Of a DNA stretch of 64,000 nucleotides, positions 35,653 through 47,616 are shown in pieces. The translations under genes were made by a program, and so were the position numbers. The notes under the pieces were generated by a model. It did not search any database and had not been told where the DNA came from. It saw only the letters and a list, made by a program, of their open reading frames with translations. Each line of letters begins with the position of its first letter. The stretch's first letter is position 1. The DNA comes from Pseudanabaena yagii GIHE-NHR1 (lineage in GTDB: Bacteria; Cyanobacteriota; Cyanobacteriia; Pseudanabaenales; Pseudanabaenaceae): positions 186,001 through 250,000 of the forward strand of contig NZ_JAAVJL010000003.1 in the NCBI RefSeq assembly GCF_012863495.1, in the 5' to 3' direction.

Positions 35653-37697
35653 TAGTTACGCAGATCTGCGATCGCACTCATGGCAACATTGGCGATCGCT
35701 TGGTCAGTCGCTTTGGGCAAATGGTAATACTTGCCACCACCTGCGGCAGCGAGTTCCTTCGCAAAGCCTGTTGATACAAATTTATTTTCTGTATCAATTA
35801 CCAACAGCCCAATATTCAAGGCGCGAATCTTCCGACAAATATCAATCAATTCGCCTTTGATATCAGGTTTATTCTCAGGATCGATGGGTTCACCTTGCGA
35901 TCGCGCCAGTGGCACATTACCGCGTCCATCGGTAATCGCCACAATCGTGACCGAACCGACATCACCTGATTGTCTAGCATTCAAGCCCACACGCACCGCT
36001 TGAGTTAATCCATGCGCCAATGGCGAACCACCACCGCAGGGCATCGTATCCAAACGCCGCCTTGCTGCCTCAATGGAACGGGTGGGCGGTAACAATACAT
36101 CTGCCTTTTCGCCTCGGAAAGGAATGAGGGAAATTTGGTCACGGTTTTGATAGCTATCGGTGAGCATTCGCAAAGCCGCACCTTTCGCTGACTGCATCCG
36201 ATTGAGTGCCATCGAGCCAGACGCATCGACGAGGAAAACAGTAAGCGCCCCTGCTTTACGGGCTAGTTTCTTTGCTCTCACATCGGTACTTTCGACGATG
36301 ACCTTGCGATGGGGCTGACGCGCTCTTCTTGCCTTTTGGTAGGGAGCCGAAGCGCGGAGGGTGGCATCAACGGCAATGCGATCGCTCTTTCCTTGAGGCA
36401 AAACAGGCTTGATATAACGCCCACGCTCTTGGGAATAGATCACATTGCGCGTACCTGATCGCCCTTGCTTTTGCATAGACTGCGCGAAAAATAGCACTTC
36501 AGGATCGAGAATTACGCCTTCAGGATCGAAGATAAACTCTTCAGGAATTTCAGGAGATTCATCTTCCTGCTCTTGATCCTGTTCCTGATCCTCTTGATTA
36601 TCATCCTGCTCCTGTTCACCATCATCATTGGGAGGTGGGGGTGGGGCTTGCTGTTGCTGCTGTTCAGGCTGTTGCTGCTGTTGTTCTGGCGAAAGAGGCG
36701 ATCGCGGTACGATGACTAACTCCACCGCTTGACGCAAATCATCGGCATTAACTTGAGTCCGACTATCCAGAGCCGCCGCCGCCTTTGCCACACGCACAGC
36801 AAATAATTCTGCACGATGCCCCTGCACGCCGCCACGCACGGCTTCCGCAATCAAATATTGCATTTGCGCTCTGGAAATGGTCACATCATTAAGCCATTCT
36901 CTCGCCAAAATAATCTGAGTTCGCAAATCATCGACATCGGCATCATAGCCACGCAAAAAGGCTTCAGGGGAATTGGCATAATCCAACACCATATCCACAG
37001 CTTCTACGCGCTGATCGAGGGAGAGAACGCCATCGGCGGAGAGATTAACCGCAATCCGATCCATCAAATGCTGACTTAACGCGCCTTCTTCTGGGTTGTA
37101 AGTGGCAATCAGCAAAGGCTGACAGGGATGTTGATAGCTAATTCCTTCGCGTTCGACTTGGTTATAACCTGTGGAGAGAACCGAAAGCAGTAAATTAGAA
37201 ATCTGTGGGTCGAGTAAATTAATTTCGTCAATGTAGAGAACGCCACGATGGGCTTCTGCTAGTAGCCCCGGTTGAAATACAGTCTGACCTTCACGCACCG
37301 AACGGCTCACATCGACAGAACCAATCAGCCGATCTTCGGTAATTCCCAAAGGAATTTGGATAAATGGTGCAGGAATAACTTTAGTCTGAATTTCACTAGG
37401 ATCTTTATCCTTCATTGCCTTGACTAGCACATCGTCCCATGTGTCAGGCTTGGTCGGATCGCAATTGCTGAGGGATTCAATCGCGACTTCAATGGGTGGT
37501 AACAGGGCATGAATACCGCGCGCAAGGACGGATTTAGCCGTGCCGCGTCTACCTGCGAGGGCAATGCCACCGATCGTAGGATCGATCGCTGCTAGCAGTA
37601 AAGCAGTTTTAATTGCTTCTTGACCGACCACAGCCGCAAGGGGAAAGGTGATGGGGGTGTAAGAGATATTTGTAGTTAGGGGCAGCGAAGATACCAT
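35652..37697 (-). CDS. chlD: Magnesium chelatase ATPase subunit D
   Basis: The 681-aa protein starts [20 protein letters not shown]. It has an AAA+ domain (residues 20-330) with the Walker A-like [13 protein letters not shown] and Walker [13 protein letters not shown] hinge extremely rich in Gln, Pro, Asp and Glu follows (about 345-400). The C-terminal VWA domain carries the MIDAS motif [10 protein letters not shown]. ChlD forms the double AAA+ ring with ChlI and couples ATP hydrolysis to Mg insertion into protoporphyrin IX by ChlH, the first step of chlorophyll synthesis. Length is normal for cyanobacteria. It stands alone and ends at a bidirectional hairpin. Confidence 0.96.
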   Translation of the reverse strand: MVSSLPLTTNISYTPITFPLAAVVGQEAIKTALLLAAIDPTIGGIALAGRRGTAKSVLARGIHALLPPIEVAIESLSNCDPTKPDTWDDVLVKAMKDKDPSEIQTKVIPAPFIQIPLGITEDRLIGSVDVSRSVREGQTVFQPGLLAEAHRGVLYIDEINLLDPQISNLLLSVLSTGYNQVEREGISYQHPCQPLLIATYNPEEGALSQHLMDRIAVNLSADGVLSLDQRVEAVDMVLDYANSPEAFLRGYDADVDDLRTQIILAREWLNDVTISRAQMQYLIAEAVRGGVQGHRAELFAVRVAKAAAALDSRTQVNADDLRQAVELVIVPRSPLSPEQQQQQPEQQQQQAPPPPPNDDGEQEQDDNQEDQEQDQEQEDESPEIPEEFIFDPEGVILDPEVLFFAQSMQKQGRSGTRNVIYSQERGRYIKPVLPQGKSDRIAVDATLRASAPYQKARRARQPHRKVIVESTDVRAKKLARKAGALTVFLVDASGSMALNRMQSAKGAALRMLTDSYQNRDQISLIPFRGEKADVLLPPTRSIEAARRRLDTMPCGGGSPLAHGLTQAVRVGLNARQSGDVGSVTIVAITDGRGNVPLARSQGEPIDPENKPDIKGELIDICRKIRALNIGLLVIDTENKFVSTGFAKELAAAGGGKYYHLPKATDQAIANVAMSAIADLRN

Positions 37698-37788
37698 GCG
37701 ATCGAGTTACGGGTTAAAAGATATAAGAAAGTTAATAAGAATTTTAGAAAATGAAATTTTAAGCTTCGGCTAAATTATACCGTTTATA

Positions 37789-37910
37789 GCAGTTTTCATT
37801 TTGCCTAAGTAGCGGAGGGTAATTAAAACCCAAACCCAAAACCTGTAGCTCACGCGCAGCGTGAGCTACAGGTTTTGGGGCTTAGCTACTTATGGCAACA
37901 TGCAAACTGC
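37789..37910. repeat. 122-bp MITE-like element with inner hairpin
   Basis: Outer arms GCAGTTTTCATTTTGCCTAA and the complement of the right end (GCTACTTATGGCAACATGCA) match over about 25 bp with few differences. Inside, CCAAAACCTGTAGCTCACGC (37836) and its complement (37859-37878) form a perfect 20-bp hairpin with loop GCA. It lies between chlD and the divergent DUF29 gene. Confidence 0.75.
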
Positions 37911-37966
37911 AATAGTAGCCTAAGCTAAGATTAGAGCTAGCTACTCAGTTAGGAATATCAGCGATC

Positions 37967-38419
37967 ATGACAAAAACCGCATGGGATGAACTAGTGTTTC
38001 AGTCGCCATATCTAGCTGCGGTGACTGCTAAGGAATTGGTGCAGGAGGGACAAATGGCTGAAGCATATAATGTTTTGGAGAGTTTAGTTGAGTCAATGGG
38101 GCGATCAGAAAGGAGAGCTGTAGGTAGTCAATTGACTCGATTAATGTTGCATATTATCAAGTGGAAATGCCAGCCTGAAAAACGTAGTGCTAGTTGGGTA
38201 ATTTCAATTCGCTCGGCAAGGCGGGAAATTGCGGAGAGTCAAGAGGAGATGCCAAGTCTAAATAGAGATTTTTTAATTTCGATTTGGGACAAGTGCCTTA
38301 TGGCGGCGAAAGAGGATGCTAGAGATGAGATGGGCAAGAAGGCGGAAATTGCATCATTAAGTTGGGATGATGTCTTTGAGCAAATCTACACAATTTGGGA
38401 AGATGATGATTTAACATAA
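37967..38419 (+). CDS. DUF29 family protein
   Basis: The 150-aa protein contains QLTRLMLHIIKWKCQPEKRS and SWVISIRSARREIAESQEEM, the conserved core of DUF29, an alpha-helical family widespread in cyanobacteria. It has no signal or membrane segment. Its function is not established; members occur in several copies per genome, sometimes near toxin-antitoxin-like loci. The start at ATG 37967 fits the domain boundary. Confidence 0.85.
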   Translation: MTKTAWDELVFQSPYLAAVTAKELVQEGQMAEAYNVLESLVESMGRSERRAVGSQLTRLMLHIIKWKCQPEKRSASWVISIRSARREIAESQEEMPSLNRDFLISIWDKCLMAAKEDARDEMGKKAEIASLSWDDVFEQIYTIWEDDDLT

Positions 38420-38453
38420 GCCATGTAATCAGCCATTTTGTCACTTTTAGGCG

Positions 38454-38562
38454 CTTGCGGATAAAAAATGTCCCACCAAAGTTATCTAGCTTCGACTTCG
38501 CTCAGCTAACGTTGGCTGAGCGGAGTCGAAGCCACAGGTACTTTAATCAATAGCAAGTCCCT
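38454..38562. repeat. 109-bp interspersed repeat, copy A
   Basis: It starts CTTGCGGATAAAAAATGTCC and holds the inverted repeat CTTCGACTTCGCTCAGC / GCTGAGCGGAGTCGAAG around TAACGTTG. It matches 47504-47612 with one visible difference and is partly repeated at 45401-45474. It carries no coding sequence. The remaining part of the 38420-38733 gap shows no gene that I can support. Confidence 0.85.
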
Positions 38563-38733
38563 TAAGGTTGTGACAACATCGCTCATCAACAAGCCCAAGA
38601 GAGATTTGCCCCAGACGTAACTCGCCGATCGCGATCGCTGCTTGACGGTAATGAGTAATGGCATAAACCGACATAGATCTCAACCTAGATATGCTAGGCT
38701 ATGTCATCTGTATAAGATTTGCCGATATCACGC

Positions 38734-40995
38734 ATGGACTCTTTGCCTGAATCTTCAAAATCTTTGGGCGATCTTGTCAAAAACGATCGCGAACCCTTAG
38801 ATGTTGGTCAAGTAGCTGATCAACCCAATTTAGAGTCAAATTCAAAATCCAAGCAACTTTTATTAACAGGTAAAAGTAGAGATCCACGCGATTACATTAC
38901 TTGGTCGAATCTAGGTATAGTATGCAGTATTCCCCTCTTGGCTTGGCTGATTGCTGTAGGGGCAATTTATCTCGTTAATCCCTTAGCAATTAGCTGGTTA
39001 GGCTCTTCCGAAGCGCCCGCTTTTTACCCTAATTCTTTATGGAATATTCCTAAAAGTCTTCAGCAAATTCAAGACGAACTGGCGCGTAACCAGCTTAAGC
39101 TTGGCGAAAATTACAATCTTAAAACGGGCGAAATTATCTACACTGTTCTGGAAAAAGAAACCCAGAATATCCGTGAAATCCGTCTTTATCAGTTGGTTTG
39201 GGATCGAGGGGTCGAGAAATTTTTGCTGGTTAGTACCACCACGATCGCAGGAATTGATGAGTATTTTGTGCGATCGCCTCTGTTTAAATATGCGACTTAT
39301 TCCATTCCTGAACGAATACAGCCCAGCCGCAATCGACTACCGTTAAAAAAATTATCCTTAATTGATAATCCACCGAAACAAATCGGCGATCAAAAAGATG
39401 GAATTTGGTTCAGTACATCGGGAAATGTCGATGGCATCGCCTATGGGCAGATTTATTACTTTGTCACCAATAAGCGATCACAGCTATTTGAACTAGATGC
39501 TTGGACAAGTGCCGCAGGTGAACTTCCCAAATGGCGCAATGTAGTGACGAGCAATCCTAATTCTACACAACTAGTTATCAATCAAACTCAGGAATTTGAG
39601 CCAATGTTCTTGGTCTATCAACCTGAAGAATCGATTACTAATTCCATTAATAAAATTCAGTTACGCCAAATCAATCTCAACGAGGCTAAAAATCAATCTA
39701 AGGCATACCAAGATGCACTAGTGATGGCAAGTGTTGGTTTATGGTCACCTGCATTAGGTAAATTTCAATTGATGGTTGATGAGTTGCGATCGCAGGGCAA
39801 AACCCTACCATCATATTTGCAAGAACAGTATGATTTGATTGCCTTTCACGCTAAGATTACCTCTGAAAGAGCAGATAATCCCAATGCAAATATTGGCGAA
39901 AAAGCTCTGATTAATATTATTGATGGTCGATGGAGTGAAGCACTAGCGATCGCCAATGACACTACCTATAAAGGCGATCGCATTGCCGAAATGTTAGATA
40001 AGTATCATCCTCACATTTGGCAGAGAGTGACGACCATGTTGACCTTTACAGGAGCAACAGAAATTAAGCTCTGGGGAGGACTAGTAGTTTTACAGCGCAA
40101 TGGATTACGACGTGCTGAGCATTGGCTGAGAGAACAAAAAGTTGAGGCAAAAGATTTCAATCAATTGTTACAGCGACTCGATCTCGCTCCCATTGCCATC
40201 AAACCACAGCAATTACTAGGCAGTGTGACCTATTTAGGCAAAGGGAATGTAGGTTCAGAATGGTTCATCCCACCACCTAAGTTAGAGTCAGGTCAAGCTT
40301 GGTACGAAGTGCGGATTGATCTGATTAAAGATGGTGATAAATGGCGCAATGATCCCTTCCCTGAACTAAGCGATCGCTCATCGATTCTGCTATGGCGAAT
40401 TTTGGGACTATCAATTAATAACAATCTCGGTCTAGTGATCTATGATGCCTATGGCAAGACCCAAGCCGCAACTCTAACTGCCCAATCCCTATGGGTTGGC
40501 GATGATGGTCAGTTAAAAATCTTAGCTTCGGGGGAAGCAACTATTGCCCCTTTATTAAATAAAAGTATTATTCCTGCGCTTGTAACTAGTGGCGGTAATT
40601 TCGATCCACCCAAGGGAATTCCTGTTGATTGGCTCACCCTCTCACCTAAAGTAATTGAACGTTTAATTCGCACCATGTATAGCGAGTTGCAACGCAATGG
40701 ACAGGTCTCCATGAGTATTGAAGATTTTAGTGTCCTTGTGCAGCAGCAATGGTCTCTTTTATCAGTTAATTTAGACGGGTTAGGTAAGTCTGAATATTTA
40801 CTATTACTAGATCGAGCGCAAGTTGATTTAGGTGATCGCCATTATCCTTTAGCGATCGCTTTTTCGAGTGATGGCTCCCTGCTATTTAGTGATATGAATG
40901 GAGGTCGCATCTGGCTAGATGTATTACCAAGCAGCATCGAAGGACAAATCCTCACCTTTCGCAATCGCCGCTACGAAGTATGGAACTTCCGTTAA
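38734..40995 (+). CDS. Large conserved-looking membrane-anchored protein, unknown function
   Basis: The protein is 753 aa from ATG 38734 (the earlier TTG at 38719 is less likely). An N-terminal cytoplasmic tail is followed by one membrane helix (residues about 60-85, LGIVCSIPLLAWLIAVGAIY). The long remainder is then outside the cytoplasm or lumenal. It contains repeats of beta-rich sequence (FLVSTTTIAGIDEYFVRSPL; IWFSTSGNVDGIAYGQIYYF) and a helical middle. No catalytic motif that I recognise is present. The clean frame, normal codon use and hydrophobic anchor indicate a real gene. It is convergent with priA, whose stop lies 32 bp from its end. Function unknown. Confidence 0.8.
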   Translation: MDSLPESSKSLGDLVKNDREPLDVGQVADQPNLESNSKSKQLLLTGKSRDPRDYITWSNLGIVCSIPLLAWLIAVGAIYLVNPLAISWLGSSEAPAFYPNSLWNIPKSLQQIQDELARNQLKLGENYNLKTGEIIYTVLEKETQNIREIRLYQLVWDRGVEKFLLVSTTTIAGIDEYFVRSPLFKYATYSIPERIQPSRNRLPLKKLSLIDNPPKQIGDQKDGIWFSTSGNVDGIAYGQIYYFVTNKRSQLFELDAWTSAAGELPKWRNVVTSNPNSTQLVINQTQEFEPMFLVYQPEESITNSINKIQLRQINLNEAKNQSKAYQDALVMASVGLWSPALGKFQLMVDELRSQGKTLPSYLQEQYDLIAFHAKITSERADNPNANIGEKALINIIDGRWSEALAIANDTTYKGDRIAEMLDKYHPHIWQRVTTMLTFTGATEIKLWGGLVVLQRNGLRRAEHWLREQKVEAKDFNQLLQRLDLAPIAIKPQQLLGSVTYLGKGNVGSEWFIPPPKLESGQAWYEVRIDLIKDGDKWRNDPFPELSDRSSILLWRILGLSINNNLGLVIYDAYGKTQAATLTAQSLWVGDDGQLKILASGEATIAPLLNKSIIPALVTSGGNFDPPKGIPVDWLTLSPKVIERLIRTMYSELQRNGQVSMSIEDFSVLVQQQWSLLSVNLDGLGKSEYLLLLDRAQVDLGDRHYPLAIAFSSDGSLLFSDMNGGRIWLDVLPSSIEGQILTFRNRRYEVWNFR

Positions 40996-41027
40996 AATGA
41001 ACAATGCCTAGCTTTGCGAGACATTGT

Positions 41028-43505
41028 TTATAGAATTGTTAATGGATCGACATCGATCACAACTCTAACAGCTTTAGAATTGACTAACATTCGTAACTCT
41101 TCTAGGCTCGGTACATTGGGTAAAACATCGGGCATGAATTTTAATAGAATTTGCCAGCGATAACGATTGGCGACTTTAGCGATCGTGGCGGGAGTAGCTC
41201 CTAATATTTCCCAATCATTTTCTAATTGCCGTAAATATTCTGCCAATTCATTCGCAGAATTCTCTACTGTCTGAGCATTCTCGCTACTGAGATGAATCAA
41301 GACCATTTGCCCTTTTGGTGGATAGCGCAATGCTTCCCGCATCTCTAGTTCGGTTTGCATAAATTCTTCTAGGCGATAGCTCTGAACTGCTTGGATGGCA
41401 GGATGTTCTGGAGTGTAGGTTTGCATAATGACCTTGCCATCTTCTTCGCCACGACCTGCTCGACCTGCTACTTGTAAGAGGGTTTGTGCGGCTCGCTCTC
41501 CTGCGCGATAATCAGAAAAGTTTAATAATCCATCGGCGGAAACTACACCTACTAAAGTTACTTGGGGAATATCTAAACCCTTGGTTAGCATTTGGGTTCC
41601 CACTAATAAATCTGCTGTTCCTGCGCGGAACTGATCGATGAGCAGACGATGCTGATCCTTGTTACGGGTGGTGTCGCTATCAAAACGAATCAGGCGAATA
41701 TTGGGGAATAATTTGCTAAGTTCCTGTTCTACTTTTTGAGTACCGCTACCAAAATATTTGAAATAGGGTGAATTGCATTGAGGACAGGATTTTGGCTGTA
41801 TTTGGGTGTAGTTGCAATAGTGGCATCGCAAATGGGCGGATTTGGGTTGATGGGCTGTGGGCGAGATGGGATCGTGATAGGAGAGGGAAACATCGCAATG
41901 GGGACATTCCGCAACGTAGCCACAGGAGCGACAGGAAACGAAGGTGCTATAGCCGCGTCGATGGATGAATAGAATTCCTTGCTGTTTGGCTTCAAGCATT
42001 TCGGCGATCGCACCCTGTAACTTGCGACTCAAGATCGAGTAATTGCCTGCCTTAAATTCATCGCGCATATCCACAATTTCAATCGGTGGCATCGCTCGAT
42101 TGCCAATGCGATTAGGCAGTTCCAAATAAATTAATTCCTGCTGTTTCTGGGCAAAGACCAATTCGGCGGAAGGGGTTGCGGAACCCATGACAAGGGGAAC
42201 TTGCTCTAACTGCGATCGCCATTGTGCTACCGTCCGCGCATGGTAACAGGGTTGAGGTTGATCCTGCTTGAAGCTATTGTCATGCTCCTCATCCATCACA
42301 ATTAAGCCGAGATTTGATAGTGGCGCAAATACTGACGATCTCGTACCAATTACTACTTGGGATTCCCCTGTTAGCATCAAACGCCATGTGTCAAAGCGTT
42401 CACCATCGGATAGCTGGCTATGATACACATTCACCTTGGCATCACCAAATCTTGCCCGAAACCGATCTGTTAATTGCGGAGTCAACCCAATTTCAGGAAC
42501 TAATACCAATGCAGATTTCCCAGTTTCGAGGACAGTAGCGATCGCTTGCAGATACACTTCAGTTTTACCTGAGCCTGTAACCCCATGCAGGAGAAAATGT
42601 GACGGATTATTATTAGCGATCGCTTTTAAGATTTGCTGTAGGGCTAAATCTTGATCAGGGGTGAGAGCTTTGGGGCGATCGCGAATAACCGTATGACTTT
42701 TGCCACCTAATCGCAAAGATTCTCTTTTAGAAATTACGATATATCCCTTATTCTCTAAGTTCTGAATTACGGAAGCAGAGGTTTTTGCTAGTTTACATAA
42801 TTGAGATTTGGAGCATTCTCCCCCTTGATGTTGCAAAATTGTTAAAACTTCTGTCTGTCTAGCCGTAATTTCGCTATCGGGGACCTTGATTAAAACGACT
42901 ATATCTTCATATTTTGGTTGTGGACGATTTGGTAATTCTAAAACCGTTTCAACCAGATCTAATTTTTGTAATTCCCTTAGCCCTGCACCAGTATATCTAC
43001 CCAGCTTTTGCTGAATATAGCGACGAATTAGCCCTTTAGAATTTCCTTTATGCTCTTGTAAAAAATCCCATACCATTTGGGCTGACTTGGCAACAATTAG
43101 ATTCGCCGCAGGCGAATCTAATTGTTTGATTTTGATGCGGTAATGGGACTGATCGAGTAATTTCGGAGGTAACGCCGTTTTTACCGTTTGCATCACAGGA
43201 GTTCGATAATACTCAGCCGTGCGCGTTAACAGTTCCCAATAGGTCTTAGGAAAAATCCCCGAACTGACTACGGCGCTAATTTCCTTAATTTCTGTTTCGG
43301 GATCATCAATTGCGGAAGTATCAGAAATTTGCAAAGCGATCGCCCCCACTTGGCGATTGCCCAAAGGAACACTGAGAATATCACCAACTTGAAGCTCGAC
43401 ATCTTCAGGAATTCGATAGGTCAGTAAATCATCAATACCAATGCAATCAACGATCACCGTGACATAGCGATTACCTGAAATGTTGCTTAAATCAAACAGA
43501 GTCAT
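41028..43505 (-). CDS. priA: Primosomal replication restart helicase PriA
   Basis: The 825-aa protein has an N-terminal DNA-binding domain (residues 1-110). The superfamily 2 helicase core holds Walker A GVTGSGKTEVYLQ, the DEEH box in LIVMDEEHDNSF, TRSSVFAPL and GSATPS. The zinc-binding insert is RSCGYVAECPHCDVSLSYH followed by RCHYCNYT and CPQCNSPYFKYFGSGTQKVE. It reloads the replicative helicase at stalled forks and D-loops. Length is in the cyanobacterial range. It is convergent with the 753-aa membrane protein and divergent from pyrG across a perfect hairpin. Confidence 0.95.
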   Translation of the reverse strand: MTLFDLSNISGNRYVTVIVDCIGIDDLLTYRIPEDVELQVGDILSVPLGNRQVGAIALQISDTSAIDDPETEIKEISAVVSSGIFPKTYWELLTRTAEYYRTPVMQTVKTALPPKLLDQSHYRIKIKQLDSPAANLIVAKSAQMVWDFLQEHKGNSKGLIRRYIQQKLGRYTGAGLRELQKLDLVETVLELPNRPQPKYEDIVVLIKVPDSEITARQTEVLTILQHQGGECSKSQLCKLAKTSASVIQNLENKGYIVISKRESLRLGGKSHTVIRDRPKALTPDQDLALQQILKAIANNNPSHFLLHGVTGSGKTEVYLQAIATVLETGKSALVLVPEIGLTPQLTDRFRARFGDAKVNVYHSQLSDGERFDTWRLMLTGESQVVIGTRSSVFAPLSNLGLIVMDEEHDNSFKQDQPQPCYHARTVAQWRSQLEQVPLVMGSATPSAELVFAQKQQELIYLELPNRIGNRAMPPIEIVDMRDEFKAGNYSILSRKLQGAIAEMLEAKQQGILFIHRRGYSTFVSCRSCGYVAECPHCDVSLSYHDPISPTAHQPKSAHLRCHYCNYTQIQPKSCPQCNSPYFKYFGSGTQKVEQELSKLFPNIRLIRFDSDTTRNKDQHRLLIDQFRAGTADLLVGTQMLTKGLDIPQVTLVGVVSADGLLNFSDYRAGERAAQTLLQVAGRAGRGEEDGKVIMQTYTPEHPAIQAVQSYRLEEFMQTELEMREALRYPPKGQMVLIHLSSENAQTVENSANELAEYLRQLENDWEILGATPATIAKVANRYRWQILLKFMPDVLPNVPSLEELRMLVNSKAVRVVIDVDPLTIL

Positions 43506-43531
43506 GGATAGGTGTTGTCCTGAAGATAGTA

Positions 43532-43576
43532 GATCCTAAAACAAAAAATGGCTACGCCATTTTTTGTTTTAGGATC
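43532..43576. repeat. Perfect 21-bp hairpin between priA and pyrG
   Basis: Arms GATCCTAAAACAAAAAATGG (plus C) and its complement at 43556-43576 enclose loop TAC. It lies between two divergent genes, so it cannot be a terminator for either. It may be a regulatory stem or a mobile palindrome. Confidence 0.8.
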
Positions 43577-43688
43577 AAAGCGGCGATGGAGATCTCTATA
43601 GACAGATAAACAGTGGTTGCTAGCCCTGCTATATAATCACTTTGTTAAGTATTGTCTACGAAATGATTAGGACAATACACCCTAATAA

Positions 43689-45392
<1,704 letters not shown>

Positions 45393-45400
45393 TTTGTATG

Positions 45401-45474
45401 GCTTCGACTTCGCTCAGCTAACGTTGGCTGAGCGAAGTCGAAGCCGTAGGTACTTTAATTAATCGCAAGTCCCT
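45401..45474. repeat. Interspersed repeat, truncated copy B
   Basis: It matches the 3' two thirds of the repeats at 38454 and 47504, beginning at the inverted-repeat core (GCTTCGACTTCGCTCAGC with GCTGAGCGAAGTCGAAGC) and ending with TACTTTAATTAATCGCAAGT. Here the core arms are perfectly complementary, while copies A and C have one mismatch. It lacks the left 36 bp. The rest of 45393-45691 shows no gene. Confidence 0.8.
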
Positions 45475-45691
45475 TCCTTAGTGCTGTCTCTTGTCTTTTG
45501 AGATGCGATTATAGCTATGTATAAGGTTTAGGCAATTTCGTCATAACGCCTAATAATTTTTAAGAATCTCAACGTTTTGCAGCGATCGCCCTGTAATTGA
45601 GCTTTACTCAAGATATAGCAAATTTTTATAGATGACCAGTAACGTTAGCGCTACTTGTAATCAGATGACAAATACCTAAGGTTCGACAACT

Positions 45692-46525
45692 ATGTTCCAA
45701 CAAATTTTATTGGCTGTTGATGGTTCAGGGCGATCGCGCGAAATGCTGAATATGCTGCTAACCCTGCCTAGTATTCAAAATTCGCAAATTAATGTACTGC
45801 ACGTTATTCCTAACTCTACCAACTCCGAAGGAATTACCGAATACCGTCTTGCAGGTGAAAAGATTATCGAAAGAGAAATTAAAAGCTTGCGCTTGTCTTC
45901 AGGCAATAGCACCGTATCACTGCTCAAAGAGGGCGAAGCCAAGGATGTTGTCTGTAAAGTTGCTGAAGAACTCAAAGCCAATCTGCTGATCATGGGATCG
46001 CGTGGTATGGGACGCTTACAAGCAATTTTGGCAAATTCCGTCAGTCAATATGTTTTCCAATTGTCTGATGTCCCCATGTTGCTCATTAAGGATGATGTAT
46101 ATATCAAAACCATCCGTAGCATCATGGTTTCCGTTGATGGGTCAGTAGCTTCCAATCACAGTCTCGATCTTGCCATTAAACTAGCTAGTGGCGCTAAGGA
46201 TGTGGAAATTTTCTTAGCAAGGGTTGTCAAACGTAAGGATGAAAATACTGCAAGCACTGATCCAGTACTAGTTGAAGCTAGTGCCAAACTCAAGCGTTTA
46301 AATATTCCATCACGCTCCTTTGTTGGTTCTGGTGATGTGGGCAAAGAACTAGTTAGACTTGCCGATGAGTCTAATGCCAGCATCCTATTGGTTGGCTCAC
46401 CCGATCGCCGTCCTTCGATCGCTCGCAGTTTACCTGACCTTGATCGCCTACTCGGTAGCTCAGTATCAGATTATGTGCGTGTCAATGCCACTGTTCCTGT
46501 ATTGCTAACCCGCACGATTGAATAA
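45692..46525 (+). CDS. Universal stress protein with two Usp domains
   Basis: The 277-aa protein has two Usp repeats. The first (1-137) ends with GSRGMGRLQAILANSVSQYV, matching the G-x2-G-x9-G-(S/T/N) ATP-binding motif, with VPMLLI. The second (142-277) has a related but altered loop, GSPDRRPSIARSLPDLDRLL, ending VPVLLT. Tandem-Usp proteins bind ATP or act as stress-signal scaffolds; the second site has lost the canonical glycine spacing. A strong terminator hairpin follows, so it is probably monocistronic. Confidence 0.92.
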   Translation: MFQQILLAVDGSGRSREMLNMLLTLPSIQNSQINVLHVIPNSTNSEGITEYRLAGEKIIEREIKSLRLSSGNSTVSLLKEGEAKDVVCKVAEELKANLLIMGSRGMGRLQAILANSVSQYVFQLSDVPMLLIKDDVYIKTIRSIMVSVDGSVASNHSLDLAIKLASGAKDVEIFLARVVKRKDENTASTDPVLVEASAKLKRLNIPSRSFVGSGDVGKELVRLADESNASILLVGSPDRRPSIARSLPDLDRLLGSSVSDYVRVNATVPVLLTRTIE

Positions 46526-46568
46526 TTCCTAGTTCCCAAAGTGTCGCGGCATTTTGGGAGTTAAAATC

Positions 46569-46609
46569 TTAAAAATAAAGGCAGCACAAAGTGCTGCCTT
46601 TATTTTTAA
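46569..46609. terminator. Hairpin after the universal stress gene
   Basis: 19-bp arms TTAAAAATAAAGGCAGCAC and complement with loop AAA. The right arm ends CTTTATTTTTAA, which supplies a T-rich 3' end, so it can act as a factor-independent terminator. Confidence 0.8.
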
Positions 46610-46641
46610 AGCTATAATTTGCTAACTTACGAACACAAATT

Positions 46642-47487
46642 ATGCAACGAATTTTAGTTATTGACGACGACGACGAGCTAAGGAGCGATGTCATCGATAT
46701 TTTAAAATTCAAAGGATTTATCACTCAAGGTGCGATTAACGGAAAGATTGGGTTACAGGCTGTCAAAGACTTTCATCCTGATTTGATTCTCTGTGATGTA
46801 GATATGCCTGATTTAAATGGCTACGAAGTCTTGGAAGCATTAAATCAAGATCCAGACTTTCAGGATATAACTTTTATTTTCTTAACTGGAGCATCCAGTA
46901 TGGAAAATTTGCGTAAGGGAATGAATCTTGGTGCAGATGACTATCTCACCAAGCCTCTACAAATAGATGATTTACTCAAAGCGATCGCCACGAGGCTCAA
47001 AAAAAATGAAACTCAGATTCATCGCAAAGTCAAGAAACTGACTCCCGAAGGAAAAACCTCTGAAAGAATCAGACTTACCCCTCGTCAGAACCGCATTGTG
47101 AAATTAGTTAATCAAGGAATGTCATTGACTGAAATTGCAAACAGCCTTGAGGTTAGCCTTGATGCTGCGGAGATCTTGGAAGATATTGTAATTAGACTCA
47201 ATCATCGCCTCGAATTAAATACTCAATTAGACCAGCCACAAATTCAAGAACCAAATCAGGAAAATCATCATGTCATTCATGAGGAAAAGTTAACGCCTCG
47301 CCAGCTTGAAATTTTGCGCTTAGTAGCTAATGGTATGACCACCAAAGAAATTGCAGAAACTCTATTTATTAGCGTAAAAACCGTAGAAACCCATCGCGGA
47401 CAACTCATGGAGCGGTTGCATATTCACGACCTCGCAGGGTTAATTCGTTATGCATTACGCATAGGACTAATTAATCTAGAGGATTGA
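46642..47487 (+). CDS. Response regulator with two LuxR-type HTH domains
   Basis: The 281-aa protein has a receiver domain (1-120) with phospho-acceptor Asp52 in LILCDVDMPDLNG, acidic pocket VIDDDDE and Lys104 in YLTKPL. A first LuxR-type HTH (144-192) starts RLTPRQNRIVKLVNQGMSLT but departs from the consensus in the recognition helix (SLDAAEILEDI). A second, canonical LuxR HTH (216-275) reads KLTPRQLEILRLVANGMTTK and ISVKTVETHRGQLMERL. Only the second looks able to contact DNA in the standard way. The doubled output domain is unusual. No kinase gene is adjacent. Confidence 0.9.
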   Translation: MQRILVIDDDDELRSDVIDILKFKGFITQGAINGKIGLQAVKDFHPDLILCDVDMPDLNGYEVLEALNQDPDFQDITFIFLTGASSMENLRKGMNLGADDYLTKPLQIDDLLKAIATRLKKNETQIHRKVKKLTPEGKTSERIRLTPRQNRIVKLVNQGMSLTEIANSLEVSLDAAEILEDIVIRLNHRLELNTQLDQPQIQEPNQENHHVIHEEKLTPRQLEILRLVANGMTTKEIAETLFISVKTVETHRGQLMERLHIHDLAGLIRYALRIGLINLED

Positions 47488-47503
47488 GTGTAGGACTAAG
47501 GCT

Positions 47504-47612
47504 CTTGCGGATAAAAAATGTCCCACCAAAGTTATCTAGCTTCGACTTCGCTCAGCTAACGTTGGCTGAGCGGAGTCGAAGCCACAGGTACTTTAATTAA
47601 TAGCAAGTCCCT
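47504..47612. repeat. 109-bp interspersed repeat, copy C
   Basis: Nearly identical to 38454-38562 (one visible difference). It lies between the response regulator and the IS4 element. Confidence 0.85.
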
Positions 47613-47616
47613 AAGT

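Noticed and set aside
38563..38733. Minus-strand reading HYRQAAIAIGELRLGQISLG as a TPR-type fragment
   Set aside because: Too short, with no start or flanking homology; HIP1 sequence makes such Ala/Ile-rich readings by chance.
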